This document shows positions 9,764 to 21,300 of a stretch of DNA of 64,000 bases, piece after piece. Each line of letters opens with the position of its first letter. The stretch's first letter is position 1. The notes under the pieces were generated by a model. That model saw nothing but the letters and a program-made list of their open reading frames with translations, was not told the origin of the DNA and made no database searches. Origin of the DNA: Ursus arctos (taxonomy: Eukaryota > Chordata > Mammalia > Carnivora > Ursidae); contig NC_079873.1 in assembly GCF_023065955.2 (NCBI RefSeq), forward strand, positions 10,988,566 to 11,052,565, read 5' to 3'. A program made the position numbers and the translations under genes.

Positions 9764-10500
9764 AAAGACAATGGAGGAGTTGGAGGAGAGGAAGGGAAAG
9801 TGGAAGGGAGGGCAGGGGAGTTAAGGGTGCTTGCAAGGGACCGGTAATGATGAACCAGGGACCCTAAGGTAGGTAAAGTGAGAACATGAAGGAGACACTG
9901 ATTATTCATGGACTGGCCATTTTACTGAGATCGATGAAATGCTGAAATAAGAATGTTAAAATAACTGCACTGGAAGGACTCAAGCCAGTGGTGAGCAGGA
10001 GAAAGAAATGCTCAAAAATCAAGATTTCACAGGAAGTAAAGACAAGGATAAGGGTATGATCACGGGTACATGGCTAAGGTCCAACAGAGGAAAAATTGAC
10101 AGCAAGGCAGTCCAGGAATTGGAAGGCCAAGGATGGAGCCAGTTATCCATTTGGTTATTGAAGACCCTCCACCAAAGGTGGCATTCATGCGTATTGAGTT
10201 GATAGTGAAAGAGTCCCTAAGGTCATCAGCTACTAAGGGCTGGAGGCTGGTAGGTGACAGCAGTGATAAAGGAGACCAGTGATGAAGTCAAATGAACTCA
10301 ACTTCAGAGGCTCCAGAGGAGCTGGGGTTAAGTAAGCAGAAAGCAAGACAGTTTGGGCACTGCAAAGAGGAGCAAGAAGGACACCTGAAATGGCTGGCAG
10401 TGATGGGCATTAAGGGGAGACTCCTTGGAGATGCCAGTTGGCATTGGTAGTCACTGCTTTGTCTTAAAAAAATTGAGAAATCCACGTTTAGATGTTTCGC
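9764..10500. other. Purine-rich intronic sequence, perhaps old L2
   Basis: This stretch is rich in AGG and GAA words and may continue the L2 interrupted at 7925, but the match is too weak for a firm call. The 60-65-codon ORFs are not recognisable. Confidence 0.3.
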
Positions 10501-10784
10501 ATGGAGATGTTCTGGAGTTCAACTATGCATCTCAAAATGGTCATTCGAAATACAATGATTAATTAACAAATTTAAGACGTGAGAAGGAGGTGGGGAGCAA
10601 AACAAATCACGCTTAGACCTTTGCAGTCAAGACTCTTATTTTCATTGACAATTAAATTCTGTAAAAAAAAAAAAAAATTGAGACCTTTCCAATTATGTGT
10701 CCCTTAGAAAATGGCATCTTTTTCCCTAAGGCAGCACTCTAAGTTTTTTAAGTCTGAACCATGGCAAGAAAAAAAAATGGTAAT
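10501..10784. other. Intronic sequence with an A run
   Basis: Nothing is recognised apart from an A homopolymer at about 10663-10677. Confidence 0.5.
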
Positions 10785-10900
10785 AAGAGCTAACACTGAT
10801 TGAGGGCTTACTATATACCAGGTGCTGTTTTAGGCACTTTCCATACAGTATTGATTTAATCCCCACAACAGCTAGGTGAATAGTGCGATCATACAGCCCA
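10785..10900 (-). mobile_element. MIR/L2-type 3' relic, antisense
   Basis: GGGCTTACTATATACCAGGT, GCTGTTTTAGGCACTTTCCA and TTTAATCCCCACAACAGC are typical of the antisense end of MIR. Confidence 0.7.
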
Positions 10901-11585
10901 GCTTACTGTGGCAAGTCCTGGCCTTGTATATTGTCCTGATGCCTTGGTATAATTTAGCATTTGTTATGGATTATTCATTTTAAACAAGTTATTAATAGTT
11001 GCATTAAAACTAAATGAAATGGGTTTGGTTGACCTCTATATCTGATTTCTGTTATGCTGTCATCTTCTGGGGTGGGGGCATACATGCGCAGTGGACGAGT
11101 TCTCACTTTAACATGTAGTAAGATCTAACAAATAACCATCACTACCCCGGCTTCTTTTCTTGACCCTTTCCAGAAGCAATGTCATGTTATATCACTCTCC
11201 TTCCAGTATAGCTCAAAGGGAACTTGCTGATATCAAAATGAAGTGCACTTGGACACAAGAGACTGGGGATAGAGGAGTCTTTCTTTTGGCCTCTGTTGGC
11301 GGGGGGACACTGCTATCCTGCTGCCCACTTGGGGATGCCAGTCTTGGCCCATGACATGGCACACAAAACCCATGACACCACTAGGCTACCACTTGGTGGG
11401 ATCAGTGGAACACATGGAAAATCATAGGTTCAATGGACAAAAAACAAAACAGAGGCTGAGCAGTCTTTCTGTTGAGCGTCTGAAAGTTCACGACTGAATG
11501 CTTTTGTCATTTTTTGCAGGATAACTTTGCTAATGCACTTCTATTTTGTAATAAATAACATCAAAGAGTTGTATTGTCTGTTAAT
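10901..11585. other. Intronic sequence, nothing recognised
   Basis: I see no gene or repeat family. A short GGGGTGGGGG run is at about 11070. Confidence 0.45.
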
Positions 11586-11589
11586 ACCA

Positions 11590-11790
11590 TTTTCCACTCT
11601 CAAAGTTGCCCTTGTTTGGATAAATTATGTGGTCATCCTGTCAATAATGAAGGCAGTATTCTTATCTCTGTCCTACAGATGAGAAAACTAAAGCAAAGAG
11701 AGGTTAAGCAAAATGCCCAAAGTCACACACGCAAGAAGTCTGGCTCCAGAGTCCCTGACCTGAACTGCTATTGCTCAGAGTTCACGTTTT
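11590..11790 (-). mobile_element. MIR SINE, antisense
   Basis: TCCTACAGATGAGAAAACTA, AGAGAGGTTAAGCAAAATGC, CCAAAGTCACACACGCAAG and GTCTGGCTCCAGAGTCCCTG follow the reverse-complement MIR core in order. Confidence 0.85.
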
Positions 11791-11794
11791 AGAT

Positions 11795-12170
11795 CATACA
11801 TTATGATCCAGTATCTCTGAGGCACAGATGTACTTGAAACAAACACCTCTAATGCACTCTGATGGTCTATTCTGCTTTTTAAATGTGAATATGACTAGGG
11901 TTAAGGCAAGTGAGGTGAGCACACAAGTACAGAGTCAGATCCCGTTTTTATTTAAAATTTTGATATTTTGTGCACCTTGGATTTTTTGCACTAACAATGA
12001 AGTTTTTAAATACTCCATTAAAACATTGACCTGGAGCACTGGGGTTGTGCCACCCCCTTACATTTTGCACCTGAGGCCTTACCATGCCCTAGTTCTGGCC
12101 CAGCTAGTCATGAACCACTGAATTCTCACAGACCCTAATAGGTTATGGCCTGAGTTAAAACAAAAACAAA
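11795..12170. other. Intronic sequence, nothing recognised
   Basis: No gene, repeat family or motif is recognised in this stretch. Confidence 0.45.
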
Positions 12171-12181
12171 TCACCATTTTT

Positions 12182-12381
12182 ATTTTTTTAAAGATTTATT
12201 TATTTGAGGGAGAGAGTGAGTGAGCGAGTGAGGGAGCATGAGTAGGGAAGGAACAGAGGGAGAGGGAGAAGCAGACTCCCCGCTGAGCAGGGAGCCCAAC
12301 GTGAGACTCGATCCGGGGACTCCAGGATCATGACTTGAGCCGAAGGCAGATGCTTAACTGACTGAGCCACCCAGGCACCCC
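12182..12381 (-). mobile_element. Can-SINE, antisense
   Basis: From TTTTTAAAGATTTATTTATT to GAGCCACCCAGGCACCCC, an older-subfamily SINE. CACCATTTTTA occurs on both sides (12172-12182 and 12389-12399) as a probable TSD. Confidence 0.95.
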
Positions 12382-12399
12382 TAAAAAACACCATTTTTA

Positions 12400-13138
12400 A
12401 ATGTTCAATATTCCCAATGAAAAAAAGTCATTGGGGAACTGACCTCTGCAGCACAATACAGGCTGATTATTTATAAGATATAAGAAAAAAACCAAGAGCA
12501 AATCATTTTCCAAAGTGATACTGGCATTAAGATTTATTCAAGGAAGATATTTATTGAGAGAATGCCTGAGATTGCATTTACTTGCATGGGAAGAATGCCT
12601 GCTGCTCACTAAACAACGAAGTTATGAAATGGGGTCACTTTCAAGGAGGGGCCAGGCAGTTTGTGACTAGGTGTAGTTGCTTAGATTGTCCTTTCTACAC
12701 CTTGCAAAGCAGCCACTGTCAGTTTTACTAAAGCAGACTTTCTTGGAAACAATCAAGTCCAGATCTTCAGCTGACAGAATCTGCAAATGCCTATGGTTGG
12801 GCCAACCCCAGTCTATTAGATGCTGACGCCCCAGGTCTATGTGGTAAAATCCTATTTTTATGTTACCTCCTCAGCTCCAATAAGAAGTTTTCATACCATG
12901 TGGTATTTATAACAATTTCCCCACAAGAACTTTAAAGCCTCATCTGAGTTTCTCCCTTTTTTTGTTGTTGTTTCCTTTCTTTTTACTATCTGGCCGCACC
13001 ACACCTGACTTTTGGCTTTGGGCCGGGTTTCAGATATTTCCGGTTGCTCACAGAGCCCCGATTTCTTTATTTTCATCGACAAAACAAAAATTGTGGCTGT
13101 TTGAGAACATAGTTATGGGTTTTAGGCCACCTAATGAT
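12400..13138. other. Intronic sequence, nothing recognised
   Basis: I see no gene or clear repeat. A T-rich stretch lies at 12955-12990. Confidence 0.45.
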
Positions 13139-13139
13139 A

Positions 13140-13262
13140 AATTCTTTGTTTTTAAGGTTTTCATTTTAATTCCAGTTAGTTAACCTACAGTGTTATATTA
13201 GTTTCAGGTGGACGATATAGTCATTCAACACCTTCATCCAACACCCGGTGCTCATCACCATA
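13140..13262 (-). mobile_element. L1 3' UTR fragment, antisense
   Basis: CCAGTTAGTTAACCTACAGTG, TTAGTTTCAGGTGGACGATA, ATAGTCATTCAACACCTTC and ACCCGGTGCTCATCACCA are the reverse complement of the carnivore L1 3' end seen on the plus strand at 9650-9750. Confidence 0.85.
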
Positions 13263-13488
13263 AGCAGCCTTTTTTTTTTTTTTTAAGATTTTATTTATTT
13301 ATTTTGACAGAGAGAGAGACAGCCAGCGAGAGAGGGAACACAAGCAGGGGGAGTGGGAGAGGAAGAAGCAGGCTCCCAGCAGAGGAGCCTGATGTGGGGC
13401 TCGATCCCAGAACGCCAGGATCGAGCCCTGAGCCAAAGGCAGACGCTTAACGACTGCGCCACCCAGGTGCCCCCATAAGCAGCCTTTT
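13258..13488 (-). mobile_element. Can-SINE, antisense, with 16-bp TSD
   Basis: The SINE body lies at about 13275-13472, from the T run and AAGATTTTATTTATTTATTT to GCGCCACCCAGGTGCCCC. CCATAAGCAGCCTTTT flanks it at 13258-13273 and 13473-13488, perfect over 16 bp. It inserted at the edge of the L1 fragment. Confidence 0.97.
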
Positions 13489-13489
13489 A

Positions 13490-14165
13490 AAAGGAACGTT
13501 AACACATTATTCAGACTTCAACCTCCCAGGAAGAAAATAAGGGGCTTCAACCTGACCAGACAATAGGATGAGAATGTGAGGCCCTGATCAAAAGGTCTCA
13601 GATGATAATAAGTTGGCAAAGTAAGAATTCGGTACTCATTTTGTTGTGATTTTCTGCTCTTCCCCCGTCTATCCTTTAACTCTTAGCTAACTTGCTAATT
13701 CCTCAAAAGATCATTTCCTGGTCCTACAGGGCTGAGATAATCCCACTCTTTCAAGCACCCTTAGTAACCAATTTGTTCCTTTTGATAAACATGTACAACA
13801 ATGGGTAGAAAGTGACGTATGTTTACAGAAGAATAGAAGATTGGAAAGATATTGGTAGATATTATTTAGGACACTTTACCTAGAAATACCTGAATCTTGC
13901 TCTCAACCAATCATCTTCTCATTGACCTACTGAATAGAAATAAACCTACAAGGATAATAAACTATTTTTATCCACGCTTTAGCCTCAAATCTGAATGCAA
14001 TGCCCCCAGGAGGGAAACAATTTAGAAGAAGCCCTTGTCCCTCCACCCAGGAGGCCCAGAAGCCCTGTGCTAATTCCTCCCTACTGTTCCAAGAGCCTTA
14101 GATTTTCGCATTCCAATGGGACATGAGACCACACTGGTGAAAGCCAGAAGACAAGGACCCAGAGC
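13490..14165. other. Intronic sequence, nothing recognised
   Basis: No gene or repeat family is recognised between the SINE and the CR1/L3 relic. Confidence 0.45.
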
Positions 14166-14169
14166 AAAT

Positions 14170-14620
14170 AGTCATCTTGGAGTGGCTTATTAAATCCACG
14201 GAGTCCTGGAACGTCTCCAGTCAGACCAGCCCTCCTCCTCACTAGGGGTAAAAATCTCCTTCCTCTCTTCCTGGAGACATCCCTTCAAACACTTAAGGAT
14301 GGTGAGCTGGCAGGACTTCTCAGATCTTTTGAGCTAAACAGACCTAGTCCTTCCTATGATGTGGCTTATAGCCACGCAGCACACTGATCACCTTTTTGTG
14401 GTTTGCTAGTGAACACCTTGAAGTATGAGTCACAGAATTTGAAAGATAACCCAGGCATGATCAACACGTAACACAAAGGAGCAGTAATGTCCCCTCTTTG
14501 TCTGCAGTTTCTAATACAGCATTAAATTACGGTAGTGCTTTTAAGTCATCCTATTCCACTATTGGCTCTTTTTGACCTTGCTAAATGCTTGTTAATTTCC
14601 CAAGTCTTTTTTCCCCTGTT
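14170..14620 (+). mobile_element. CR1/L3-type ancient LINE relic
   Basis: The order of blocks (CTTCCTCTCTTCCTGGAGAC, ATCCCTTCAAACACTTAAGG, GAACACCTTGAAGTATGAG, CCCCTCTTTGTCTGCAGTTT, ATACAGCATTAAATTACGG) resembles the repeated 3' region of mammalian L3/CR1. It is strongly diverged and the boundaries are rough. Confidence 0.45.
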
Positions 14621-15008
14621 ATTAATATGAGTAGCTATCAAGTTATCTCCTCTTAAGTGCTTGACTTTTTTCTAACCTAAATAAACAACTTTATCACTGT
14701 AAATTTTCACTTCCTTGGATTCAGCCCATTTTCTAGATTATATTAATCTTTTTGATACTGATTTAGTCATCTGGAATTAGCTACCACTTTTAGCTTCGTA
14801 ACATTGACAAGTAGCGTCAACACTGCTCAGCCAAACATGACCAGAAACAAGGCTGTAGTTAAGCAAGGTGGGTTTACGATTCTGCAGTGAGGAAGAACAC
14901 ACACCATGGAGAGCAGCAGCAGAAGGGTCCCCTGTAAATTGGGTGATTTGGGGGGAAAACCTAAGGAAGCAGGGGTTTTCTCTAGATTGGATGCTGTCAG
15001 AAAGCACG
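14621..15008. other. Intronic sequence, nothing recognised
   Basis: I see no feature here. A 90-codon minus-strand ORF overlaps it but resembles nothing I know. Confidence 0.45.
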
Positions 15009-15018
15009 GGAAAATTCA

Positions 15019-15200
15019 GGGCGCCTGGGTGACTCAGTCCATTAAGCATGTGACTTGATTTCAGCTCAGGTCAGGATCTCAGGGTTGTAAGATTAAGCTC
15101 CATGTCGGGCTCCACGGGGCATGGAGGTTGGTTAAGATTCTCCCTCCCTCTCCCTCTGCCCCTCCCCACCACTTTCCCTCTCTCTCTAAAAAAAAGGCAG
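15019..15200 (+). mobile_element. Can-SINE, older copy
   Basis: Head GGCGCCTGGGTGACTCAGTC, body CAGCTCAGGTCAGGATCTCA, CT-rich end and short A tail. Imperfect TSD GGAAAATTCA (15009-15018) and GGTAAATTCT (15201-15210). Confidence 0.93.
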
Positions 15201-15500
15201 GGTAAATTCTATAATTGGGTATCTCAGTAACATATCTATAGAAGGGCAGACTCATGTGAGGATAAAACTATAATTGGTAAAGGAAGAGCAGTCACTTACT
15301 TTAACCAAGAGCTGGATAATGAGTATTTTGTGGGTAGTATAGTGACCTGGTTTTTGTTTGTGCTTAGACTAAGTTATGAAGTAGCCTTGTTTTGTCTGAC
15401 TTTGTCAGGGTCTCAGTCTAGCCTTGTCTGAGATGGGTATCCTGTGAGGGATTCAAGTTTAGGAGTTGTGGGTTTCGTCTCCAAAAACGAGGGGCCTAAA
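15201..15500. other. Intronic sequence, nothing recognised
   Basis: No gene or repeat family is recognised in this short stretch. Confidence 0.45.
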
Positions 15501-15504
15501 CTGC

Positions 15505-15720
15505 CAACATTCAAATGGAGGCACTGTAATTTACCAGTCCTGTGACCTTGGCAGGTTACTTAAAAACACACAAAAACCTCTCTGTGCGTCAGTTTTCTCA
15601 TCTGTAAAATTGAATTAATAGTATTCCCCTCATAGTACTGTAGTGAGAATAAAGTGAGTTCCTGTGAGTAAAGCTCATAGAAAAAAAAAAAAAAACAGGC
15701 ACATGGTAAATTCTATGTTT
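15505..15720 (+). mobile_element. MIR SINE
   Basis: CCAGTCCTGTGACCTTGGCA, GTTACTTAAAAAC, GTCAGTTTTCTCATCTGTAA and CCCCTCATAGTACTGTAGTG give the MIR order. An A run (15682-15695) lies in its 3' part. Confidence 0.8.
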
Positions 15721-16302
15721 AGTGATTGTTCATTTTAGTATCTACTTTCTCCACCACTAGGTACCAGACTCTGGGTCATAAAGCTTTTGCTCAATTTAAT
15801 GGAGAGCATATTGTACAGATTAAAACCAAACATCTTCAAATAGCTTCATTCCCCTCCATTTTCATTCCTCTTGTCGTTCTTCCACAAAGGAAAATTAGAT
15901 TGCACAGTGAGATGTGACCCATGTACAGCGATTTTTATAAGCATAGGATTGAAATAATGAGTTCGTGCTTCTACTCTATAGTGTCTAAACAAGAGAAGTG
16001 GAAAAAATTAGGGGCAAGCTGAATTCTTCCATTCTGTCTTCCATGGTTATGGGCTGTGGCTAAACTTCCTAAGTACAAGGGTGCTTTTTCCAAAGGTAGA
16101 GAACCCATGAAGACCCTTCTAACCCAATTAGAACGTAAACTGACTCTGAAAGGCGACTATTGAAATGCAGATGTACTATCATGAAGCCTAATCAACCCCA
16201 CAAATCGAAGCAAATGAATCCATTGAACTGTAAGTCCAGTAGGATCGACCTTTGAGACCTTGCATAAGGTCTCTCATCTTCTTCCTCTCCAAAGGCTTAC
16301 AG
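15721..16302. other. Intronic sequence, nothing recognised
   Basis: I see nothing that I can assign to a gene or repeat family. Confidence 0.45.
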
Positions 16303-16523
16303 TAGTGGTTCTCAGCGGGAGCAGTTTTGCCCCCAAGAGACTTGTGGTGACGTCTGGAGATAGGCTTGGTTGTCCCATCTAAGGGAGGGATGCTACTGGC
16401 GTCTAGTCTGTAGAGGCCAGGATGCTGTTCAATTTCCTACCATGTGCTGGGCTGCCCCCCAACCATAAAATGAAAAATTATCCAGCCCTAAATGTTGATA
16501 GTGCCATGGTAGAGAAAACCCTG
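16303..16523 (+). mobile_element. MER5A hAT MITE, full length
   Basis: From TAGTGGTTCTCAGCGGGAG to AGAGAAAACCCTG, with GGGATGCTACTGGCGTCTAG and TAGAGGCCAGGATGCTG inside. A degenerate 8-bp TSD, GCTTACAG / GTTTACAA, flanks it. Confidence 0.88.
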
Positions 16524-16531
16524 GTTTACAA

Positions 16532-17370
16532 CATTGTTAGGACTGTTTCATATTGAGAAGTATAGCCTAGTTATTTCCTATTTCTTGTTCGCAAGGGTGA
16601 CACAGTTCGCCTACATCTGCCCGCTAAGTCAGGAGAGTGCTTTCAGTTCTGCAAACCTCAGAGTCAATTCCTCCATGACTCATATGTAGGTGGGGCTCAT
16701 TGGGTGATGGCCAGTTCTTTCCCTCACATTAGAAAAAGGCAAGTTCTATCCAGCAGCTTATCTTTGAAAATTTGATTTATTCAAATGCACACTCAGCTGA
16801 GTATGAAAGAAAACTCCATCTGATTGGCTTCATTGAGACATGAATCATATGGATCTGCACACCACACACCCTAAGAAAACAAATCTATGATGCTATGCAT
16901 AGCTTCAAGCAGGAGGTAAGGCAGGGCCCCTATCTGGGAAGTCTTAAGTTCACACTCTGAATATCCAAATTCTGGGAGATGAAGATACTTGTATGTGGGT
17001 AGGAAAAAATTAAGTTCTTTATCACACCTATTTAGGGAATGCTCAGGAGTGTTAACAGGCATAATGAAAGCTTATTTTTAAATTTAACACCTGAATGTGT
17101 GTGGTTCACAGGCACACACAATGATATGTAGTGTTAAAGAGAAAGGGAGGGCGGTGGGACAATGCTAAAGAGACCCACAATTTCATCCATTCTAGAAAGA
17201 ATCTAGTGGGAACTTTTGAATTGGGTAGGTTACTAAAACTGTGACAATGCATATAAGAATCCTCACTACTTGGACCAGAAAGAAGCACAGGAATTGAGAA
17301 GAACCAATGACAAACACACTTGTCCACTTGCAGACTACTGCCGGAGCATGGGCTGGCTCTTGACCTGCTC
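16532..17370. other. Intronic sequence, nothing recognised
   Basis: No gene or repeat is identified. Minus-strand ORFs of 63 and 73 codons are not recognisable. Confidence 0.45.
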
Positions 17371-17375
17371 TAGAT

Positions 17376-17537
17376 CAGTCCTTCTCTAACTCTGGTACAC
17401 AGGAGAATCACCTGGAGGCCTAGGTCCAACAGAGTCCTGGAACCCAGCCCCTAGCTTGAATCAAAGCCTGGACATTTCCAACAAGCATGTGCCAGGTACG
17501 GGCGACGCTGACGTTGCTAGTCTGGAGAGCCACACTG
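17376..17537 (+). mobile_element. MER20-type hAT MITE
   Basis: CAGTCCTTCTCTAACTCTGG, GAGAATCACCTGGAGGC, AGAGTCCTGGAACCCAGCCC and GAGAGCCACACTG match the order of MER20-like elements. The ends are degenerate. Confidence 0.6.
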
Positions 17538-17539
17538 AG

Positions 17540-18470
17540 TACTGAGGGTCCAAAGAACCCCTAAAAAGGCCTTCAGTAGTGAAAATGCTATCATTACCTC
17601 ATACCTTTGGTACTAATGTATCCATAATCATGTCAAGGACATTAACCCCAATGATTCCATGTTGAAAAACTAGCCATGAAAAGACTAACAAACAGAAAAT
17701 AAGTACTTAATAAAGACATTTTTAGACTGGAAATGCCGACAGGTGTCCTTTCTCCTTGTCCTTGGGATGGAAACTCCATCGTCTTAGCTTTTTTTTTTTC
17801 CTTTCAACAAAAATACAGTGAAACGGTGTACGTTCTCTCTTGTCCTTTAGCGTTTCCCCCTATATTCTGCCACATGTTTGCACATGGTGTTTAAAGAGGA
17901 TTTTGTAGATCATTAATTAAGGTAAGAACTGCTTCCTTAGCAAGCAGGATGTTGAAAAGGCTGTAACTGCTTCCCCAAGGAGGTAGACAGCGTGTTTGTT
18001 TTTTGTCTTAAAGGTTGAGGAGTTTAGATGAGGCTTTAACAGACCTGTGTGGATTAGTTGGACTTAATTGTGAAGCCCAGCAAGAATAAATAAATGTCAT
18101 GGTACTTTGCAATTCCCCTAGACCACCAGGGTGAAGAGCTGCTACTTGTCAGGGATACAGTGGCTGGAAAGGTTTGTAACGTGCTTTTCTTCCAAGCTTG
18201 TCCCATTTTGCTAGGTATTATGACATCCTTATTGTAGGGCTTGCAGTATGGAATGCTCTGAGGCAGAATGTGAAGTGATGTGCAGAAGCAGCCTTGCAGA
18301 TGAAATCCCCATTTTTTTAGTATCTCTAATCCTTTCTTTCATCCCAGCCTGTTTACCATTATCTCTATTTTCTTGCCTGCCTTCCTACTAGATCCTATTT
18401 TTCTATCCCCGGTTTTCTTCATCATTTTCTCTTTCCCTTATCCTCAGTGTCATCTCCTCAGACTATCTCA
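17540..18470. other. Intronic sequence, nothing recognised
   Basis: I see no gene or clear repeat. A T run lies near 17790. Confidence 0.45.
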
Positions 18471-18475
18471 TTATA

Positions 18476-18700
18476 CTCATCCATTCATGCACTCAGTGTA
18501 CATGTAGCGCACACCTACTATAAGCCATGCACAAAGTCCAGTGGAATCTGCCCTGGGGATGCTCACAGTCCAGAGAGAGAGACAGACTAACAAGCAGACA
18601 CATCTTCCACGTACATTGGACATGTATTGGGCTAGAGGCCAGAGGACTGCTATGGGAATACGCCAGAGGGGCCCTGGGCTAAATGCTGTCAGTGCTGGAC
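18476..18700 (-). mobile_element. L2 LINE 3' end, antisense
   Basis: CTCATCCATTCATGCACTCA, ACACCTACTATAAGCCATGC, CCTGGGGATGCTCACAGTCC and AGAGAGAGACAGACTAACAAG form the usual antisense L2 tail. Confidence 0.65.
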
Positions 18701-18819
18701 CCGTTATTCCCATGCCACTGCTCATTTCTATATCCAATGATGGCTTCCCACTCTAAGCTCTGCTCTGCCATGATGTGGAGAGGAGGGATCTTAGGCCTCA
18801 GAAGCATGCTCAACTTGTA

Positions 18820-19135
18820 CAGGGCAAGCTGGAAATACTGAGGACTCACTACAGGAACAGCTGTCTGCCAACAATAGCTGGGGACTACAGATAAATATCC
18901 CAGCTTCCTTATTCCTCTGAGTTATGTCCTATACTGGCTCCCAGTGATTCCCAGTGGGATTGAGCCAGTCACCCACACTCTAACCTGCTTACCAATACAC
19001 CCTGAATTGAGATGGTTTCTTTCCCTGCCTCACTTTCTCTCTGCTGGTGCCTCCTGAGATCACCTCCCAAATAAACTATATGCACTCAAATCCTTATCTC
19101 AGGGCCTTCTAGAAAAAGCCAACTAAGACAAGCAC
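18820..19135 (+). mobile_element. ERVL/MaLR-type LTR fragment
   Basis: GATCACCTCCCAAATAAACT, ATATGCACTCAAATCCTTAT and CTCAGGGCCTTCTAG resemble the polyadenylation region of a class III LTR (LTR16/LTR33-like; name uncertain). A related end is at 21231-21290. Confidence 0.45.
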
Positions 19136-19154
19136 CAAACCAACAACTGGGCTC

Positions 19155-19300
19155 CCTAAGAGTTAATTAACAAGACAGGAGCCCAGAGAGCAAGGGGCAG
19201 GGAAGGAAAGGCTCTGCATCAGGCTAAGAAGTTTGGACTTCCTCAAGGCAATGGGGAGACAAAAGTATGGCTCATGTGATGGTCCAGGAGGGGGTAGCAA
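19155..19300 (-). mobile_element. L2 LINE relic, antisense
   Basis: CTAAGAAGTTTGGACTTCCT and CAAGGCAATGGGGAG match the antisense L2 block that reads 'gtttggatttta ... caatgggaag'. Short and diverged. Confidence 0.45.
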
Positions 19301-20565
19301 TGGCGATATAATGTAAAGAGGAGAAGAATAACAATGAAAGGAGAACACTTTATACATAAATGAAAATATGACCAATACAGTACAGGAGTTACCTACCACC
19401 AGTTTTTTTCTTTGTGATAAAGCAGTTACCTCAGGTCTTTAACATCAACGATCCCTTTCATTTCTATAATCATCAAACTTAGCTGAAGTTCCAGTTTTGC
19501 ATATAGAGACTTGCTACACAAAATTTTAAAAGGGAATTCAATGTTAAAATGGGAAGAAAAACTTTATCAACTAGTCTCATTTTTGTGCTGTGTTTCTTTG
19601 CCTAGGATGGATAGACTCGTGGACAAACGGTTTCAATGCAGAAACCATGTAGTGTGCTACAGGCGAGGCTTAAGTGCAAGATTTGTTGAGGACCAAGGAC
19701 AGAGCAGGTTCTCCACTTTGTAACACCTGGGAAGTGACCACTCATCTGGGTCCGACACAGGAGTAGGAGTTGGACAGGTGAAAGGGGGCTAAGAGGGATG
19801 TTCAGGTTGAGAGAACAGTTACGGAGGTTAGAAGTCCAATATGGGCCTCACTGGGCAAAAAAGAGAAGGTATTGGCAAGGATGCATTGCTTGTGAAGTGT
19901 TGTGGGGGGTTTTTGCGATTTGGAGGCTGATCAAGGAGAAAGACAAGCCCACGAGAGGAAGCACCACACGACAAGCTGTATGGGATGGGCCTTGGCAGGG
20001 CGGCATGAGATGGTTCAGAGGCTTACAGCAAGGAGCTGCCACCCAGAAGGGAAGAGGGCAGAGGGACTCCCAGTGGAGAGGAGGCTTACCTGTCTAGGTG
20101 ATGTCATTCAGCAGCATGCAGAAGCGTCTGTGTCAGATAGCTTCAAAAGGCAGAGCAGCCGAGGGAGGGTCTCAGAATGACAAGGCTCTATCTTGTCACT
20201 GGTCAGCAGATGCTGAACACAGTTTCATGATGTATGCAAAGCAGGCAGGCTTTAGATGAAGATCTGCTTGTTTGGACCATTTAAAAAATTACTCAACATG
20301 TAAAATTTGACTGAGACGCCAGCAGGCCTTTGAGCTAACAGGTCTTAGCCCGCAGTGAAATAAACAACCCAGGGACCAATACACAGCGGCCACCTTTGTC
20401 TCACTTATGTAACAAAGTTCTAGCGAAGAATCTGATTTCTTGCGTTTTCCAACTTCTAAAGGCCACCCACGTTCCTTGACTTGCAGCTCCCTTCAAATTC
20501 CTCAATGTTGTCTCTCTCTGACCCTTCTTCCATAGTCACATCTCCCTCTGACCACAGTTGAGGAA
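19301..20565. other. Intronic sequence, nothing recognised
   Basis: Overlapping ORFs of 64-99 codons at 19798-20180 look open only because the stretch is purine-rich and GC-richer. I recognise no protein or repeat. Confidence 0.4.
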
Positions 20566-20581
20566 GGTTCTCCACTTTTTA

Positions 20582-20766
20582 AAGATTTTTTTTTAATTTG
20601 AGAGACAGAGCATGCGCACGAGTGGGGCAGGGCAGGGTGGGAAAAGGGGCAGAGGGAGAGGGAGAAGCAGACTCCTACTGAGCAGGAAATCCGACTTGGG
20701 ACTTGATCCCAGGACCCTGAGATCACGACCTGAGCTGAAGGCAGACACTTAACCCAGGCGCCGCCA
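20582..20766 (-). mobile_element. Can-SINE, antisense, with TSD
   Basis: From AAGATTTTTTTTTAATTTGA to AACCCAGGCGCCGCCA. The head is slightly rearranged, missing the usual ACTGAGCCA. GGTTCTCCACTTTTTA and GGTTTTCTACTTTTAA flank it at 20566-20581 and 20767-20782. Confidence 0.92.
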
Positions 20767-20794
20767 GGTTTTCTACTTTTAAGAGCCATGTGAC

Positions 20795-20955
20795 TAAATT
20801 AAGCTCATCTGGATAATCTGGGGCCCTCTGTCCATCTCTAATTCCTTAACTTAATCATACCTGCAAACTTTCTGTGGCCTGTAAAGTGACATTTTCACAG
20901 TTCCAGGGGTTAGGACGCAGACATCTTTGGTAGCCATGATTCTCACCACCACACA
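20795..20955 (-). mobile_element. MaLR-like LTR fragment, antisense
   Basis: CTTAACTTAATCATACCTGC, GTAAAGTGACATTTTCACAG, TTCCAGGGGTTAGGACGCAG and ACATCTTTGGTAGCCATG resemble the end of a MaLR-class repeat. The family is uncertain. Confidence 0.4.
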
Positions 20956-20959
20956 CAGC

Positions 20960-21300
20960 AATGGTTTCCTGCAACTGTTTGAGAGTGTCTGCAGGCCACT
21001 CTAGTATATTCCATCCATAGATGAATGCCTCAGGAGTGGCCTTCAACCAATGACAGCTGGGGCTGGGTGGCTGCATACCGAGCTTCCTCACTCCTTGCTA
21101 GCTTAAGTCTGAGTCTCTCAGAGGTTTGAGCTCTATTTGCCAACAGTAATCTGCTGCCAATTCACACACCCTTTCTTGACTTTTCTCCTTTCCCTGTCCC
21201 ATTTCCCCACTCCGCTCTGCACTTCCCACACTACTTCCCAAATAAACTACTTGCACGCAAATCCTTGTCTCCGGGTTGCTTTGGAGAGAACAAAGGCAAA
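20960..21300 (+). mobile_element. ERVL-type LTR fragment
   Basis: CACTACTTCCCAAATAAACT, ACTTGCACGCAAATCCTTGT and CTCCGGGTTGCTTTGG match the LTR end at 19060-19100, with an AATAAA polyadenylation hexamer. Confidence 0.45.
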